Positions 17,879-27,823 of a stretch of 48,433 nucleotides of DNA are shown in pieces. The stretch covers positions 1-48,433 of the forward strand of contig NZ_MLFS01000038.1 in NCBI RefSeq assembly GCF_002095485.1, read 5' to 3'. A program made the translations under genes and the position numbers. This DNA is from Pantoea wallisii (lineage in GTDB: Bacteria; Pseudomonadota; Gammaproteobacteria; Enterobacterales; Enterobacteriaceae). Below the pieces are notes generated by a model. It did not search any database, had not been told where the DNA came from, and was given only the letters and a program-made list of their open reading frames with translations. Numbering within the stretch: the stretch's first letter is position 1; each line of letters begins with the position of its first letter.

Positions 17879-19287
17879 ATGTATAATAAAACTAACCTGC
17901 AAAACCCGCAGCGCATGCGGTTAATTACCCTCGTATCAACGATTGGCGGTTTATGCTTCGGCTACGATACTGGCGTCATTTCCGGGGCGCTGATATTTAT
18001 GAAATATGACCTCAATCTTTCACCTGCGCAGGAGGGATTCATTACATCATTCCTGCTCTTTGGCGCTGCGCTGGGATCGCTCTTTGGCGGCTATCTCTCC
18101 GATAAGCAGGGACGCCGGAAAAACCTGTTATGGGTAGCGGCTATTTTTATGTTTGGTGCGCTGGGTACCGCATTCGCCTGGGATGTGCCTCGATGATCGT
18201 GGCGCGCTTTATCCTCGGCTTAGCCGTGGGCTGTGCTTCCGTGACGGTGCCTATCTATATCTCTGAACTGGCACGCGCCGACCAGCGGGAACGACTGGTG
18301 ACAGTAAATGAGTTGATGATTGTTACCGGGCAGTTTCTTGCCTATACGGTTAACGCCGCCATCGTTAACCTCTATCCGGAGATGCAGCATAACTGGCGCA
18401 TTATGCTGGCAATACCCGCGTTACCTGGCGCGCTGCTGTGGTTTGGTATGTTGATGATGCCGGAATCCCCGCGCTTCTTTATTCGCCGCGGGGAGACAGA
18501 GAAAGCAGTTAAGGTGCTAAAGACGCTGCGCTTACCTGAAGAGGTTGATCGTGAAGTCAGGGAGATTCAGCAAATCGTTAAAGCTGATGAAGTTAAATTC
18601 AACTTATTTGCTGAGTTAAAAAATCGCTGGGTTATTCAGCTGGTGCTGATCGGATTAATGATTGTACTGGCAACGCGCGTAACCGGCGTAAATACCATTA
18701 TGTATTATGCACCGACAGTATTGAAAGCGACCGGACTGGGCGATGCAGCGGCGGTGACAGGCGCCGTTGCGAACGGCATTATATCCGTACTGGCTACCCT
18801 GCTTGGCATGGCGTTAATCGGCAAACACTCACGCCGTAAAATGTTTTTTACCGGTCAGGCCGGCGTCACCATTAGTCTGGTCTTAATTGGTCTGGCCTTT
18901 AACTTCTTCTTTCATACTGAAACCGTTGCAGGTGTTGATACGCTGCGCGCTAATTTTGCCCATGCGCCTTATGTAATTCTCGGACTGATGCTGGTTTTCC
19001 TGGTATTCATGCAGGGGTGGATTGCCCCGGTATTTTGGCTGATGCTGGCTGAGATTTATCCATTAAGAATGCGCGGCGTGGGAATGGGCTTCGCCGTATT
19101 TGGCCTGTGGATATTTGATTTCATGATCCAGTCCATCTTCCCTTACCTGCTCAGCCATTATGGCGGAAGCGTAACCTTTGGCTTTTTCGCGGCCACCAAC
19201 GTGATCATGCTTGTTCTGCTGGTGAAATATTTGCCGGAGACGCGCGGCATGACATTAGAGCAGATTGAAAAGAAATTTCGTTTTTAA
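17879..19287 (+). pseudogene. MFS sugar porter (myo-inositol transporter IolT-like), single frameshift
   Basis: This is a 12-helix proton-coupled sugar or cyclitol importer. It shows GFCFGYDTGVISGAL-like helix 1 (here GLCFGYDTGVISGAL), SDKQGRRK in loop 2-3, MMPESPRFF before the central loop and KYLPETRGMTLEQIE at the end, all sugar-porter signatures. The first frame ends at 18196 and the second enters at about 18190; restoring one C (CCC instead of CC) gives WDVPSMIVARFILG and a 469-residue protein, the size of IolT. It is the first gene of a four-gene operon with an inositol-dehydrogenase-like enzyme, an EIIA protein and a TIM-barrel isomerase. If the frameshift is real the operon loses its transporter. 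Confidence 0.85.
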
Positions 19288-19312
19288 CGCTACTGCAATT
19301 GAGGATAGTTAA

Positions 19313-20323
19313 ATGAGTGTCAAAATCGGCTTAATTGGTCTGGGCATGATTGGCCGGGATCACCTGAAGCGTTTTCGCAACGTTATTTCGGGCGCAGAGG
19401 TTACAGCAGTTTGTGATATCAACCACGCAGCGGCAGATGCTGTCGCCAGTGAGTACGGTGTTACCGCGTTTTACGATGCAGAAGAGATGATCAACTCTGA
19501 AACCGTAGACGCCGTGTTTATCTGTTCAATCGGCCCGGTACATAAAGCACAAATACTGGCGGCCTTTAACGCTGGTAAGCCGGTATTCTGTGAAAAGCCG
19601 CTGACGCCAACCGCTGATGAGTCCCGGGAGATCATTGATGCTGAAGTCAAAGCGGGTAAGCGACTGCTGCAGCTGGGCTTTATGCGCCGGTTTGATCCGG
19701 GTTACCAGGCGTTGAAACAGGCCATTGATGGCGGGGAGCTCGGCGATATTATGCTGATTCACTGCGCGCACCGTAACCCTTCAGTGCCGGAGAGCTACAC
19801 CCTGGAGATGGCGGTTAATGACTCCGCGACCCATGAAATCGACATTATCCGCTATCTGCTTAACGAAAACATCGTCTCCGTGCGCGTTGATAAGCCGCGC
19901 AAAAAAACCAGCCGCGCCCTGCCTCATCTGCAGGATCCGCTTATCGTGATTTTTGAAACCGAGTCGGGCGTACGCATTGACGATGAACTGTTTGTTAACT
20001 GTCACTACGGCTACGACATTCGGTGTGAAGTGATTGGCGAAAACAGTATTGCAGCCCTCAATGAGCAGCAACTGATCGCGACGCGCTCATTAACGGGTAA
20101 CGCCCAGCATATTGCCCAATCCTGCATGGAGCGCTTTGCCACGGCTTACGATCGGGAAGTGCAGCACTTTGTTAACCGCATCAGCGCCGGTCTGGAGATG
20201 AGCGGCCCCTCTTCGTGGGATGGCTATGTGGTGGCGCTGGTCTGCGATGCCGGTCTGGCATCACTGAACGATGGTGAAAAGCACGATGTGGTGATTCCAC
20301 AGCAGCCTGCGCTGTATCGCTAA
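19313..20323 (+). CDS. Inositol 2-dehydrogenase-like Gfo/Idh oxidoreductase (IolG family)
   Basis: A 336-residue NAD-dependent enzyme. It has IGLIGLGMIGRDH (Rossmann motif), FCEKPLTPT (Lys of the EKP motif, about residue 96), LGFMRRFDPGY and the NDSATHEIDIIRYLL segment with the catalytic His. These are closest to IolG-type inositol dehydrogenases. It would oxidise a cyclitol or sugar to the keto form. It follows the porter by 25 bases with GAGGA upstream. No iolB, iolC, iolD or iolE is in the window, so a complete inositol pathway is not encoded here. A related possibility is 3-keto-sugar chemistry, as in levoglucosan or glycoside catabolism, with the TIM-barrel protein acting next. Confidence 0.85.
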   Translation: MSVKIGLIGLGMIGRDHLKRFRNVISGAEVTAVCDINHAAADAVASEYGVTAFYDAEEMINSETVDAVFICSIGPVHKAQILAAFNAGKPVFCEKPLTPTADESREIIDAEVKAGKRLLQLGFMRRFDPGYQALKQAIDGGELGDIMLIHCAHRNPSVPESYTLEMAVNDSATHEIDIIRYLLNENIVSVRVDKPRKKTSRALPHLQDPLIVIFETESGVRIDDELFVNCHYGYDIRCEVIGENSIAALNEQQLIATRSLTGNAQHIAQSCMERFATAYDREVQHFVNRISAGLEMSGPSSWDGYVVALVCDAGLASLNDGEKHDVVIPQQPALYR

Positions 20324-20356
20324 TACGCCGATCATAATGAACGTAAGGAGTTACAC

Positions 20357-20785
20357 ATGCTGAACCTGACTGAAGAGGCACTGCATCTTCAATGCCGGGC
20401 CCTGAATAAAACGGAAGCGATTACCCTTGCGGCAGAGGCACTGGAAGCGGCCGGCTATGTTAAGCCGGGTTTTTTAGCCGGCATGTTGGCGCGTGAGAGA
20501 AGTGTGTCGACCTATATCGGTGCCGGCATTGCGTTCCCCCATTGCGCGAAAGAGAACCTCGATTTGGTGATAAAAACGGGCTTTCAGGTTTTCCAGTTTC
20601 CCGACGGCGTCAGCTGGGGCGCAGGCAAAGTTGTTTTTGTGATGATCGCCGTAGCCGCCACAGAGAATGAGCACATTTCTGTACTGGCCAATATAGCCGA
20701 TCTGCTGGGTGATGAAGTGAAAACGACCTTACTGGCAAATGCCAAAACCAAACACGATTTTATTGAACAGTTTGAGAAAGTTTGA
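20357..20785 (+). CDS. Solitary PTS EIIA protein (mannitol/fructose type)
   Basis: A 142-residue cytosolic protein of the PTS_EIIA type-2 family. The phospho-acceptor His62 lies in GIAFPHC, where most relatives read GIAIPHG. It would accept phosphate from HPr. There is no EIIB or EIIC gene in the cluster, and the cluster's transporter is an MFS porter. A regulatory role is therefore likely: reporting PTS state to the porter, the dehydrogenase or a regulator. AAGGAG precedes the ATG, and spacing within the operon is tight (33 bases before, 27 after). Confidence 0.85.
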   Translation: MLNLTEEALHLQCRALNKTEAITLAAEALEAAGYVKPGFLAGMLARERSVSTYIGAGIAFPHCAKENLDLVIKTGFQVFQFPDGVSWGAGKVVFVMIAVAATENEHISVLANIADLLGDEVKTTLLANAKTKHDFIEQFEKV

Positions 20786-20812
20786 GCGCTTCCGCGCATA
20801 AAGGATAAAGAG

Positions 20813-21754
20813 ATGAAACTTGCACTATGTACGGATGTTCTGGCGGATTTACCCTTTACGGCAATGCTGGATAGAGTCAAAAGCTACGGGATCAGCGGCG
20901 TTGAAATGACCGCGGGGGGCTGGTCACCCTGCCCGCACGTTGACACAGAAGCGTTACTGGCCTCGCCGGCGAAACTGGAACAGTTCAAACAAGAGCTGGC
21001 TGAACGGGAGATGCGCATCGTTGCGCTGAACTGTTCTGGCAATCCGCTGGCACCCGGCGCACTGGGTGAGACTCATACCCGCAGCAGCTACCGCGCCGTG
21101 GAGCTGGCAGGGAAGCTGGGCGTAAAAAAAATCGTCATGATGAGCGGCCTGCCCGGTGGCTGTCCGGAAGATCGCACCCCTAACTGGATCACCTCTACGG
21201 TTTCCTGGCCGGATTATATGCCCGAGGTCATTCGTTATCAGTGGAACGATGTGGCGATTCCGTGGTGGAAGCAGTTTGTGCGGCATGCAAAGCAGCATGG
21301 CGTTGAGCAGATTGCCATTGAAGAGTTTCCGAGCCAGCTGGTTTACAACCCAGCTACCCTGCTGCGGCTGCGTAACGCCGTCGACAATATGATCGGGATG
21401 AACCTCGACCCGTCGCATCTGATTGCAATGGGGGCGGATCCGATTGCCGCGGCGCGGGCGCTGGAGGGCGCGGTATTCCACGTGCATGGCAAAGATGCGC
21501 GTATAGAGCGCGGCCTCGCTGACGTTGACGGCTTACTGGATTATCAGCCGGTCACCAGCACCAAAACCCGCACCTGGAACTATGTGGCAGTGGGATGCGG
21601 CCAGGATCTGAAGTGGTGGAAAGAGTTCTTCTCGGTTCTGCGCATGACGGGCTATGACGGTGATGTCTCGCTTGAAATGGAGGATTTAACCATGAGCGTG
21701 GAAGCAGGCCTGCAGACCTCCATCGATGCTCTGAATATGACGCTCAGCCGTTAA
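20813..21754 (+). CDS. Sugar phosphate isomerase/epimerase-like TIM-barrel protein (IolE/IolH family)
   Basis: A 313-residue AP-endonuclease-2-fold TIM barrel. Putative metal-binding positions lie in AIEEFPSQ, MNLDPSHL, FHVHGKDA and SLEMEDL, in the usual order (Glu, Asp/His, His, Glu). Relatives include inosose dehydratase IolE, IolH and beta-eliminases acting on 3-keto-sugars. It is the last gene of the operon and would process the keto product of the dehydrogenase. The exact reaction cannot be told from sequence. Confidence 0.85.
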   Translation: MKLALCTDVLADLPFTAMLDRVKSYGISGVEMTAGGWSPCPHVDTEALLASPAKLEQFKQELAEREMRIVALNCSGNPLAPGALGETHTRSSYRAVELAGKLGVKKIVMMSGLPGGCPEDRTPNWITSTVSWPDYMPEVIRYQWNDVAIPWWKQFVRHAKQHGVEQIAIEEFPSQLVYNPATLLRLRNAVDNMIGMNLDPSHLIAMGADPIAAARALEGAVFHVHGKDARIERGLADVDGLLDYQPVTSTKTRTWNYVAVGCGQDLKWWKEFFSVLRMTGYDGDVSLEMEDLTMSVEAGLQTSIDALNMTLSR

Positions 21755-21975
21755 TCGTTTTCTGCATGGTCAGTCACGTGCAGCGGCTGGCCATGGTGAA
21801 AATCAGTCAACCTTTTACCGCTAACAGCCTCGCATCACTGTCGCTCAAAATCATTCAAATATTTTGATTTATAACGTCAACCGCAGAGCATTTTCATCAG
21901 AGTGAGTTGCGCCTACTATAGCTTCCATCGAGGCACAACGCCTCACAACTTAAAAAACACTTTGAGGAAATGACC

Positions 21976-22185
21976 ATGAAAAACATCAAAACTTTCGTTG
22001 CAGTTGCTGCTCTCTCCCTGCTTTCAGCCTCCAGCTTTGCGCAAACCATCACGGCAACCGGCTCAACGCTCGATAGCGCTGAAGCACAAATTGCCGCACA
22101 GGCTAAACAGGCAGGCATGGGCTACAGCATTACGGAAGCTTATGCGGGAAATCAGGTGCACATGACAGCCCGTCTGACCCACTGA
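21976..22185 (+). CDS. Secreted DUF1471 (YdgH/BhsA/McbA family) small protein
   Basis: A 69-residue precursor with a Sec signal peptide (MKNIKTFVAVAALSLLSASSFA, cleaved before QTITATG) and the DUF1471 pattern A..AQAKQAGMGYSITEA...NQVHMTARL. An in-frame ATG at 21970 abuts GAGGAA, leaving no spacer; ATG 21976 has the correct spacing and starts with the normal MKNIK, so it is chosen. Relatives such as BhsA affect stress resistance and biofilm. It is a single gene followed by a strong terminator. Confidence 0.88.
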   Translation: MKNIKTFVAVAALSLLSASSFAQTITATGSTLDSAEAQIAAQAKQAGMGYSITEAYAGNQVHMTARLTH

Positions 22186-22214
22186 TCATGGTCGCAAAAG
22201 GAGTTGCCAGAAGG

Positions 22215-22238
22215 GGCTGCCATCAGGCAGCCTTTTTT
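22215..22238 (+). terminator. Rho-independent terminator after the DUF1471 gene
   Basis: A 7-bp stem GGCTGCC / GGCAGCC with an ATCA loop and six T residues. Confidence 0.88.
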
Positions 22239-22254
22239 GTTTGGTGTATCCGGG

Positions 22255-23700
22255 TCAGCCGCCAGTAAGAGGCGAGAGAATACGCTGACCAACTACGCGC
22301 TCAATTTCTGAAGCGATCTGCAGGACAGCCCAATCTTCGCCCGGCGCAGCGTAGAGGGTGATCCCAAACGGCAGGCCATCATCATCTTTGCCAACCGGGA
22401 TAGCGATAACCGGCGCACCCGCTTTTCCGGTACATTTTGCGGCGGCAGACATCGGTGAGAGCAGGATGTCTGCATTGCCATCCGCCAGCGCAGCCAGAAT
22501 CCCCTCCTGCAGGCTTAGCCTGATATCACGCAAGCGATCCTGCCGATACTGCGCCGAACCAATATCCGGTGCCTGGCGGGTGGCCTCCAGCAGCGACTGC
22601 CCGTACGGAATAGCCTCCGGATTATCGCTGTTCCAGCGCAGGATGTCGTCAAGGGATTCCATGCCACAGGGCGTCAGCCGGGCAAGCAGCAGGTTCAGGC
22701 TCTCGCGGAACTCCGTGCGGAACACGCAGGATCGCACGGCGTCAAGCTGATCTGCTTCGCGGAAATCGCAGGGATCCACGATAACAGCACCAGCCTCAGC
22801 CAGTAAACGCAGCGTCTTATTAAACGCGTGCTGCCGGCTCTCCGTCATCACATTGTCAGCGACAGCGCGGCGCGGTATTCCAATCCGCACGCCGTGCAGC
22901 GCTTTTTCAGGGATATCACGAGCAGTAACCTTTACCAGCGTTGCGGTGTCATTCATGTCTGCGCCGGCAATGGCGTTGAGTACCAGCGCAGCATCCTCCA
23001 CCGTGCGCGTCAGCGGGCCCGGTGAATCCTGGCTTGGCACCAGGGGAATAAGCCCGTGGCGGCTCACACAGCCCGGTGTAGGCTTGAAACCGACAATAGA
23101 ACTGTAAATCGCCGGCGTCTGCAGTGAGTTTTGTGTCTCGGAGCCTATGGCAAAAGCACACAGCCCGGCCGCGACCGCGGCGGCGGACCCCACACTGGAC
23201 CCCTGCCCGCGCCCGTATGACGAGCCCAGCGGATGACGGACCACGCCGCCTGCGCCGCTGAACTCTGCTGGCATAACATCTGACACAAAATCGGCAAACT
23301 CCGTCAGATTGGTTTTACCAAGTAGCACGGCTCCCGCTTCCCGCAGGCGCGCAACAATCGTGGCTTCATAAGGTGGAATAAATGTCTCCAGCGCTTTCGC
23401 TCCCGCTGAGCAGTAGCTCCCGTCCGTGGTGAACACATTATCCTTCACCAGCCAGGGTACGCCATGTAACGGTCCTCTTATGCGCCCGGCCGCGCGCTCT
23501 TCATCGGCGCGCTGCGCCTCTTCCAGCGCCGGCTGCGAGAGGGTACGGACACAGTTGAGTCCACTCTCGCCGCCGCTTATCTGTTCAATGCGCGCCAGAT
23601 ACCACTGTGTTGCCGCATAAGAGGTGATCTGGCCGGCTGCAATAGCTTCTCCGATCGCCCGTGCCGATCCATTGCTCAGAAGAGAGGTGATATCTGTCAT
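22255..23700 (-). CDS. Amidase-signature family hydrolase
   Basis: A 481-residue amidase. The triad is present: Lys86 in VPWLVKDN, a cis-Ser in GQGSSVGSAAAV (168-169) and the nucleophile Ser192 in SETQNSLQTPA. Two motif positions differ from the common form: GQGSSVGS replaces GGSSGGS, and QNSLQTP replaces GGSIRIP. It hydrolyses a C-N amide bond; the substrate is unknown. Transcribed alone on the minus strand, it ends toward the DUF1471 gene and diverges from paoABC. A GGGG stretch precedes the ATG at 23700. No signal peptide is visible. Confidence 0.85.
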   Translation of the reverse strand: MTDITSLLSNGSARAIGEAIAAGQITSYAATQWYLARIEQISGGESGLNCVRTLSQPALEEAQRADEERAAGRIRGPLHGVPWLVKDNVFTTDGSYCSAGAKALETFIPPYEATIVARLREAGAVLLGKTNLTEFADFVSDVMPAEFSGAGGVVRHPLGSSYGRGQGSSVGSAAAVAAGLCAFAIGSETQNSLQTPAIYSSIVGFKPTPGCVSRHGLIPLVPSQDSPGPLTRTVEDAALVLNAIAGADMNDTATLVKVTARDIPEKALHGVRIGIPRRAVADNVMTESRQHAFNKTLRLLAEAGAVIVDPCDFREADQLDAVRSCVFRTEFRESLNLLLARLTPCGMESLDDILRWNSDNPEAIPYGQSLLEATRQAPDIGSAQYRQDRLRDIRLSLQEGILAALADGNADILLSPMSAAAKCTGKAGAPVIAIPVGKDDDGLPFGITLYAAPGEDWAVLQIASEIERVVGQRILSPLTGG

Positions 23701-23952
23701 CGCTTTGCCCCATCGTTAAAGCCCGTACCTTATCCTCCCGGAGATGATGTGTTTATACAGTTACGCTCTTTTGCCGGGAGATCTGCAATTTTCAACAGGA
23801 AGATGACCACCCGGGATGCCCAGAACGAGGCTGATTGTCTGCTTTTAGCCTTTCTTCTCCCGCCTCGCCGATCTGGCGTCTATGATTAAAGCTTCCAAAA
23901 ACCTTATAAAAAGAGGTGCTTCTGGCACCCGCTATTTAACTGGAGGCCGGGT

Positions 23953-24540
23953 ATGAGCAACCCAGCGAATGAAAATCAGCAACTGGCATGTGGTGACACA
24001 GTGCCGCCATCAACGCCTGCGCCAGAGATGATGCCGGTCACGCTAAAGGTCAATGGCAGTGAACATACCTTACACGTGGATACCCGAACCACGCTGCTGG
24101 ATGCCCTGCGTGAGCATCTGCACTTTACCGGCACCAAAAAGGGTTGCGACCATGGTCAGTGCGGCGCCTGTACCGTTTTGGTTAATGGTCGTCGCATCAA
24201 CGCCTGTCTGACGCTGGCCGTGATGCAGGAGAGTGCCGAGGTAACAACCATTGAGGGGCTTGGCACGCCAGACGATCTGCATCCGCTGCAGGCCGCGTTC
24301 ATCAAACACGATGGCTATCAGTGTGGCTACTGTACGCCAGGGCAAATCTGCTCATCAGTGGCGATGCTGCAAGAGATCAAAGCCGGTATTCCCAGCCACG
24401 TCTCCTCCGATCTGCTGGCCGCGCCGGCACCCGAGGCCGATGAAATTCGCGAACGGATGAGCGGCAATATCTGCCGCTGCGGCGCCTATGCCAATATCCT
24501 TGATGCGATTGAAGAGTATGCCGGAGGCCTGCCATCGTGA
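23953..24540 (+). CDS. paoA: Aldehyde oxidoreductase [2Fe-2S] subunit PaoA, without Tat signal
   Basis: A 195-residue iron-sulfur subunit of the xanthine-oxidase family. The first cluster is bound by [16 protein letters not shown] and a following Cys, the second by YQCGYC and NICRCGAY. From [15 protein letters not shown] onward it matches E. coli PaoA (YagT) closely, but the E. coli protein carries about 30 extra N-terminal residues with a twin-arginine signal. Here the start is ATG 23953 with TGGAGG upstream, no RR motif follows, and no in-frame start or RRxFLK lies upstream before a stop codon. The complex may therefore be cytosolic. It overlaps paoB as GTGA. Confidence 0.9.
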   Translation: MSNPANENQQLACGDTVPPSTPAPEMMPVTLKVNGSEHTLHVDTRTTLLDALREHLHFTGTKKGCDHGQCGACTVLVNGRRINACLTLAVMQESAEVTTIEGLGTPDDLHPLQAAFIKHDGYQCGYCTPGQICSSVAMLQEIKAGIPSHVSSDLLAAPAPEADEIRERMSGNICRCGAYANILDAIEEYAGGLPS

Positions 24541-25493
24541 AAGCCTTTACCTATGAAAAAGTCGCCTCGCCGCTTGAAGCCGCCGTTCAGGCACAGCAAA
24601 ACCCCGGCGCGAAATTTATCGCCGGGGGCACCAACCTGCTGGACTTAATGAAGCTGGAGATCGAAACCCCGGTTCATCTGATTGATGTGAACGGCCTTTC
24701 ACTCGATACCCTTGAGGCAACGCCTGAAGGCGGCCTGCGTATTGGTGCGCTGGTGCGCAACACCGATCTGGCGGCGGATATGCGCGTGCGCCGCGACTAT
24801 GCGGTCCCTGCCCGCGCGTTACTGGCGGGTGCATCCGGTCAGCTGCGCAATCAGGCAACGACCGCAGGCAATCTGTTACAGCGTACGCGGTGCCCCTATT
24901 TCTATGACACCAACCAGGCGTGCAATAAGCGGACGCCAGGCAGTGGCTGTGCGGCGCTGCAAGGGTATAGCCGGCAGCTCGCTGTCGTGGGCGCCAGTGA
25001 GCACTGCATTGCCACGCATCCCAGCGACATGGCTGTGGCAATGCGGCTGCTTGATGCCACGGTCGAGACCATTAACCCGGATGGCACGGCACGCGCCATT
25101 CCCATTGCCGACTTTTATCGCCACCCGGGCGATACCCCGCATCTGGAAACCGTGCTGCAACCGGGAGAGCTGATTGTGGCAGTCATCCTGCCACCGCCTG
25201 TTGGGGGCACGCATATCTATCGTAAAGTCCGCGATCGCGCATCCTATGCGTTTGCGCTGGTGTCGGTGGCGGCGATTGTGCAAACGGATAACAGTGGCCG
25301 GATTGCGCTGGGCGGCGTGGCCCACCAGCCGTGGCGCCGCCCGGCAGCGGATGACGCGCTGGTCGATGGCACCCAGGCGGTGTATGACCGCTTACTGGGC
25401 GATGCCAACCCGACCGCGGCTAACGCGTTCAAGTTAGTTTTGGCGAAGCGCACGCTCGCCTCCGTGCTGGCAGAAGCGAGGGCAAAACCATGA
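24537..25493 (+). CDS. paoB: Aldehyde oxidoreductase FAD subunit PaoB
   Basis: A 318-residue FAD subunit. [16 protein letters not shown] (about residues 22-37) and [21 protein letters not shown] are the FAD-binding signatures. [15 protein letters not shown] and GSGCAAL supply the cysteines for the extra [4Fe-4S] cluster known in PaoB. Translation starts at GTG inside the paoA stop (GTGA overlap), implying coupling, and it ends by overlapping the paoC start (ATGA). It takes electrons from the Mo subunit via PaoA. Confidence 0.93.
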   Translation: MKAFTYEKVASPLEAAVQAQQNPGAKFIAGGTNLLDLMKLEIETPVHLIDVNGLSLDTLEATPEGGLRIGALVRNTDLAADMRVRRDYAVPARALLAGASGQLRNQATTAGNLLQRTRCPYFYDTNQACNKRTPGSGCAALQGYSRQLAVVGASEHCIATHPSDMAVAMRLLDATVETINPDGTARAIPIADFYRHPGDTPHLETVLQPGELIVAVILPPPVGGTHIYRKVRDRASYAFALVSVAAIVQTDNSGRIALGGVAHQPWRRPAADDALVDGTQAVYDRLLGDANPTAANAFKLVLAKRTLASVLAEARAKP

Positions 25494-27687
25494 AATTTGA
25501 TAAACCTGCGGGTCAAAATCCTATCGATCGACTGCGCTATGTCGGCCAGCCGATCGATCGCATCGACGGCCCGCTTAAAACCACCGGCAGCGCCCACTAT
25601 GCCTATGAGTGGCACGATGAAGCGCCAGATGCCGTGTATGGCTATGTCGTCGCCAGCCCGATTGCCAAAGGTCACATCAGCGCGCTGGAGACCGAAGCGG
25701 CCAGCAGAGCGCCCGGCGTGCTGGCCGTGATCACCGCCGCCAACGCGGGCAAGCTGGAGCTTGGTGAGATGAACACCGCCCGGCTGCTGGCGGAGTATCA
25801 GATTGAACACTATCACCAGGCGGTTGCGCTGGTGGTAGCAGAGACATTTGAGCAGGCGCGGGCAGCAGCGCAGTTGGTTGAAGTGCACTATGAGCGTGAA
25901 GCGGGAGCTTACGATCTGGCGCAGGAGAAGCCGTCAGTGACTGGTGCACCAGAGTCATCGCCGGATAAAACCGTCGGTGACGTTGAGCAGGCCCTGACGC
26001 AGGCGACTTTTACGCTGGATGCGGTTTACACCACGCCGGACCAGAGCCATATGGCGATGGAGCCGCACGCGTCAATGGCGGTCTGGGATAACGATGCGCT
26101 AACCGTCTGGACCTCCAATCAGATGATCAACTGGTGCCGCTCGGATCTGGCTAAAACGCTGGTGATTCCGCAGGAGAAAGTGCGGGTGCGGTCGCCTTAC
26201 ATCGGCGGCGGTTTTGGCGGCAAGCTGTTCCTGCGTAGTGATGCGCTGCTGGCGGCGCTGGGCGCACGCGTGGTAAAGCGCGCGGTGAAGGTGATGCTGC
26301 CACGGCCAATGATCCCCAATAACACCACGCATCGCCCGGCGACCAATCAGCATATTCGTATCGGCACCGATGGCGAGGGACGCATCACCGCCCTTTCGCA
26401 TGTGAGCTGGTCTGGTAATCTGCCCGGCGGGACGCCCGAAACCGCGGTTCAGCAGAGTGAGCTGCTCTACGCGGGAGCCAATCGGCTTACCGGCTTGCGC
26501 CTGGCTACCCTCGATCTGCCTGAAGGCAATGCAATGCGCGCACCGGGTGAAGCGCCGGGCCTGATGGCGCTGGAGATCGCTATTGATGAAATGGCGGAGC
26601 GTGTGGGCCTCGACCCGGTACAGTTCCGCATCCTCAACGACACCCAGGTTGATCCCGCCGATCCCAAACGCCCCTTCTCGCGACGCCAGTTGATAGAGTG
26701 CCTGCAGACGGGCGCTGACAAATTTGGCTGGCAGCAACGTCATGCTGTGCCGGCGCAGGTCAGAGACGGACGCTGGCTGGTCGGCATGGGGATGGCGGCA
26801 GGTTTCCGCAATAATCTGCTCTCCGCTTCGGGCGCCGCGTGCATCTGGATGCGCAGGGCATCGTCACGGTGGAAACCGATATGACCGATATCGGAACCGG
26901 CAGCTATACCATTATCGCCCAGACCGCCGCCGAGATGCTGGGCGTACCGCCTGAAAAAGTGCACGTGCGCCTGGGTGATTCAGACTACCCGGTTTCAGCC
27001 GGCTCGGGCGGCCAGTGGGGTGCAAACACCTCTACAGCAGGCGTATATGCAGCCTGCGTGAAACTGCGCGAGCGCGTGGCTGAAGTGCTGGGTTTTGACG
27101 TGCAGGAAGCTGAATTTATTGAGGGCGAGGTTCGTGCCGGCGGCAGAAGTATGCCACTGGCGGCCGCGGCGGCCAGCGGCACGCTATCGGCCGAAGATAC
27201 CATCGAGTTTGGTGATCTGGATCAGAAGTACCAGCAGTCCACTTTCGCCGGACACTTTGCCGAGGTGGCAGTGGATATCGCCACCGGTGAAGTGCGCGTG
27301 CGCCGCATGCTGGCCGTCTGTGCCGCCGGCCGCATCCTCAATCCAAAAACCGCGCGTAGCCAGGTGATCGGCGCCATGACCATGGGGTTAGGCGGTGCGC
27401 TGATGGAGGAGCTGGCGGTGGATACCCGGCTGGGCTATTTCGTGAATCACGATATGGCGACCTATGAAGTGCCGGTCCATGCCGATGTTCCACAGCAGGA
27501 GGTTATCTTCCTTGACGACACCGACCCGATCTCTTCGCCCATGAAAGCCAAAGGCGTGGGCGAACTGGGTTTGTGTGGCGTGGGCGCGGCCATCGTGAAT
27601 GCTATCTATAATGCAACCGGCGTTCGCGTCAGGGATTATCCGGTGACGCTGGATAAACTGCTGGCGGGATTACCGGAAACGGCCTGA
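25490..27687 (+). pseudogene. paoC: Aldehyde oxidoreductase molybdenum subunit PaoC, single frameshift
   Basis: The catalytic subunit, carrying the molybdenum cytosine dinucleotide cofactor. It would oxidise aromatic and other aldehydes to acids. The N-terminal part has IGGGFGGK and NAMRAPGEAPG. The C-terminal part has VETDMTDIGTGSYT, GSGGQWGANTS and GVGELGLCGVG with the catalytic Glu. The frame breaks at 26835-26836; one additional C restores GARVHLDAQGIVTVETD and a protein of 732 residues, the size of E. coli PaoC. The cofactor chaperone gene paoD, which follows paoC in E. coli, is not here; arsR comes next. I think the break is probably a sequence error. Confidence 0.9.
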
Positions 27688-27708
27688 TAGCGGGTGTTTT
27701 AACGAGCA

Positions 27709-27735
27709 CGGAGAGGCCGTCATGCGGCCTCTCCG
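27709..27735 (+). terminator. Hairpin terminator after paoC
   Basis: A 10-bp stem CGGAGAGGCC / GGCCTCTCCG with a 7-base loop, 21 bases after the paoC stop. The following CAAAATTT is only a weak T tract. Confidence 0.6.
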
Positions 27736-27764
27736 CAAAATTTATATATACACCAAAACAAATG

Positions 27765-27792
27765 TGTTATTGACTTCATGCAGGCCGCACCA
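27765..27792 (+). promoter_or_regulatory. arsR promoter/operator region
   Basis: An AT-rich stretch with AATGTGTTATTGACTT, which resembles the E. coli ars promoter (TGTTTTTGACTT). TTGACT is a likely -35 and the flanking ACAC...GTGT a likely ArsR contact. Assignment is by resemblance from memory. Confidence 0.4.
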
Positions 27793-27823
27793 GATACTGT
27801 GGCTCTTTCTGCCAGGAGTCATC

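Noticed and set aside
23915..23929. GGTGC-TTCTG-GCACC inverted repeat upstream of paoA as an operator
   Set aside because: Only 5-bp arms and no second copy or adjacent regulator; too weak to call.
26099..26743. A 214-codon frame antisense to paoC
   Set aside because: It lies fully within the conserved Mo-subunit coding sequence and has no protein-like motif or start signal.
26839..27687. An independent gene starting at ATG 26839
   Set aside because: It begins inside conserved PaoC sequence and continues it; this is the second half of the frameshifted paoC, not a separate gene.
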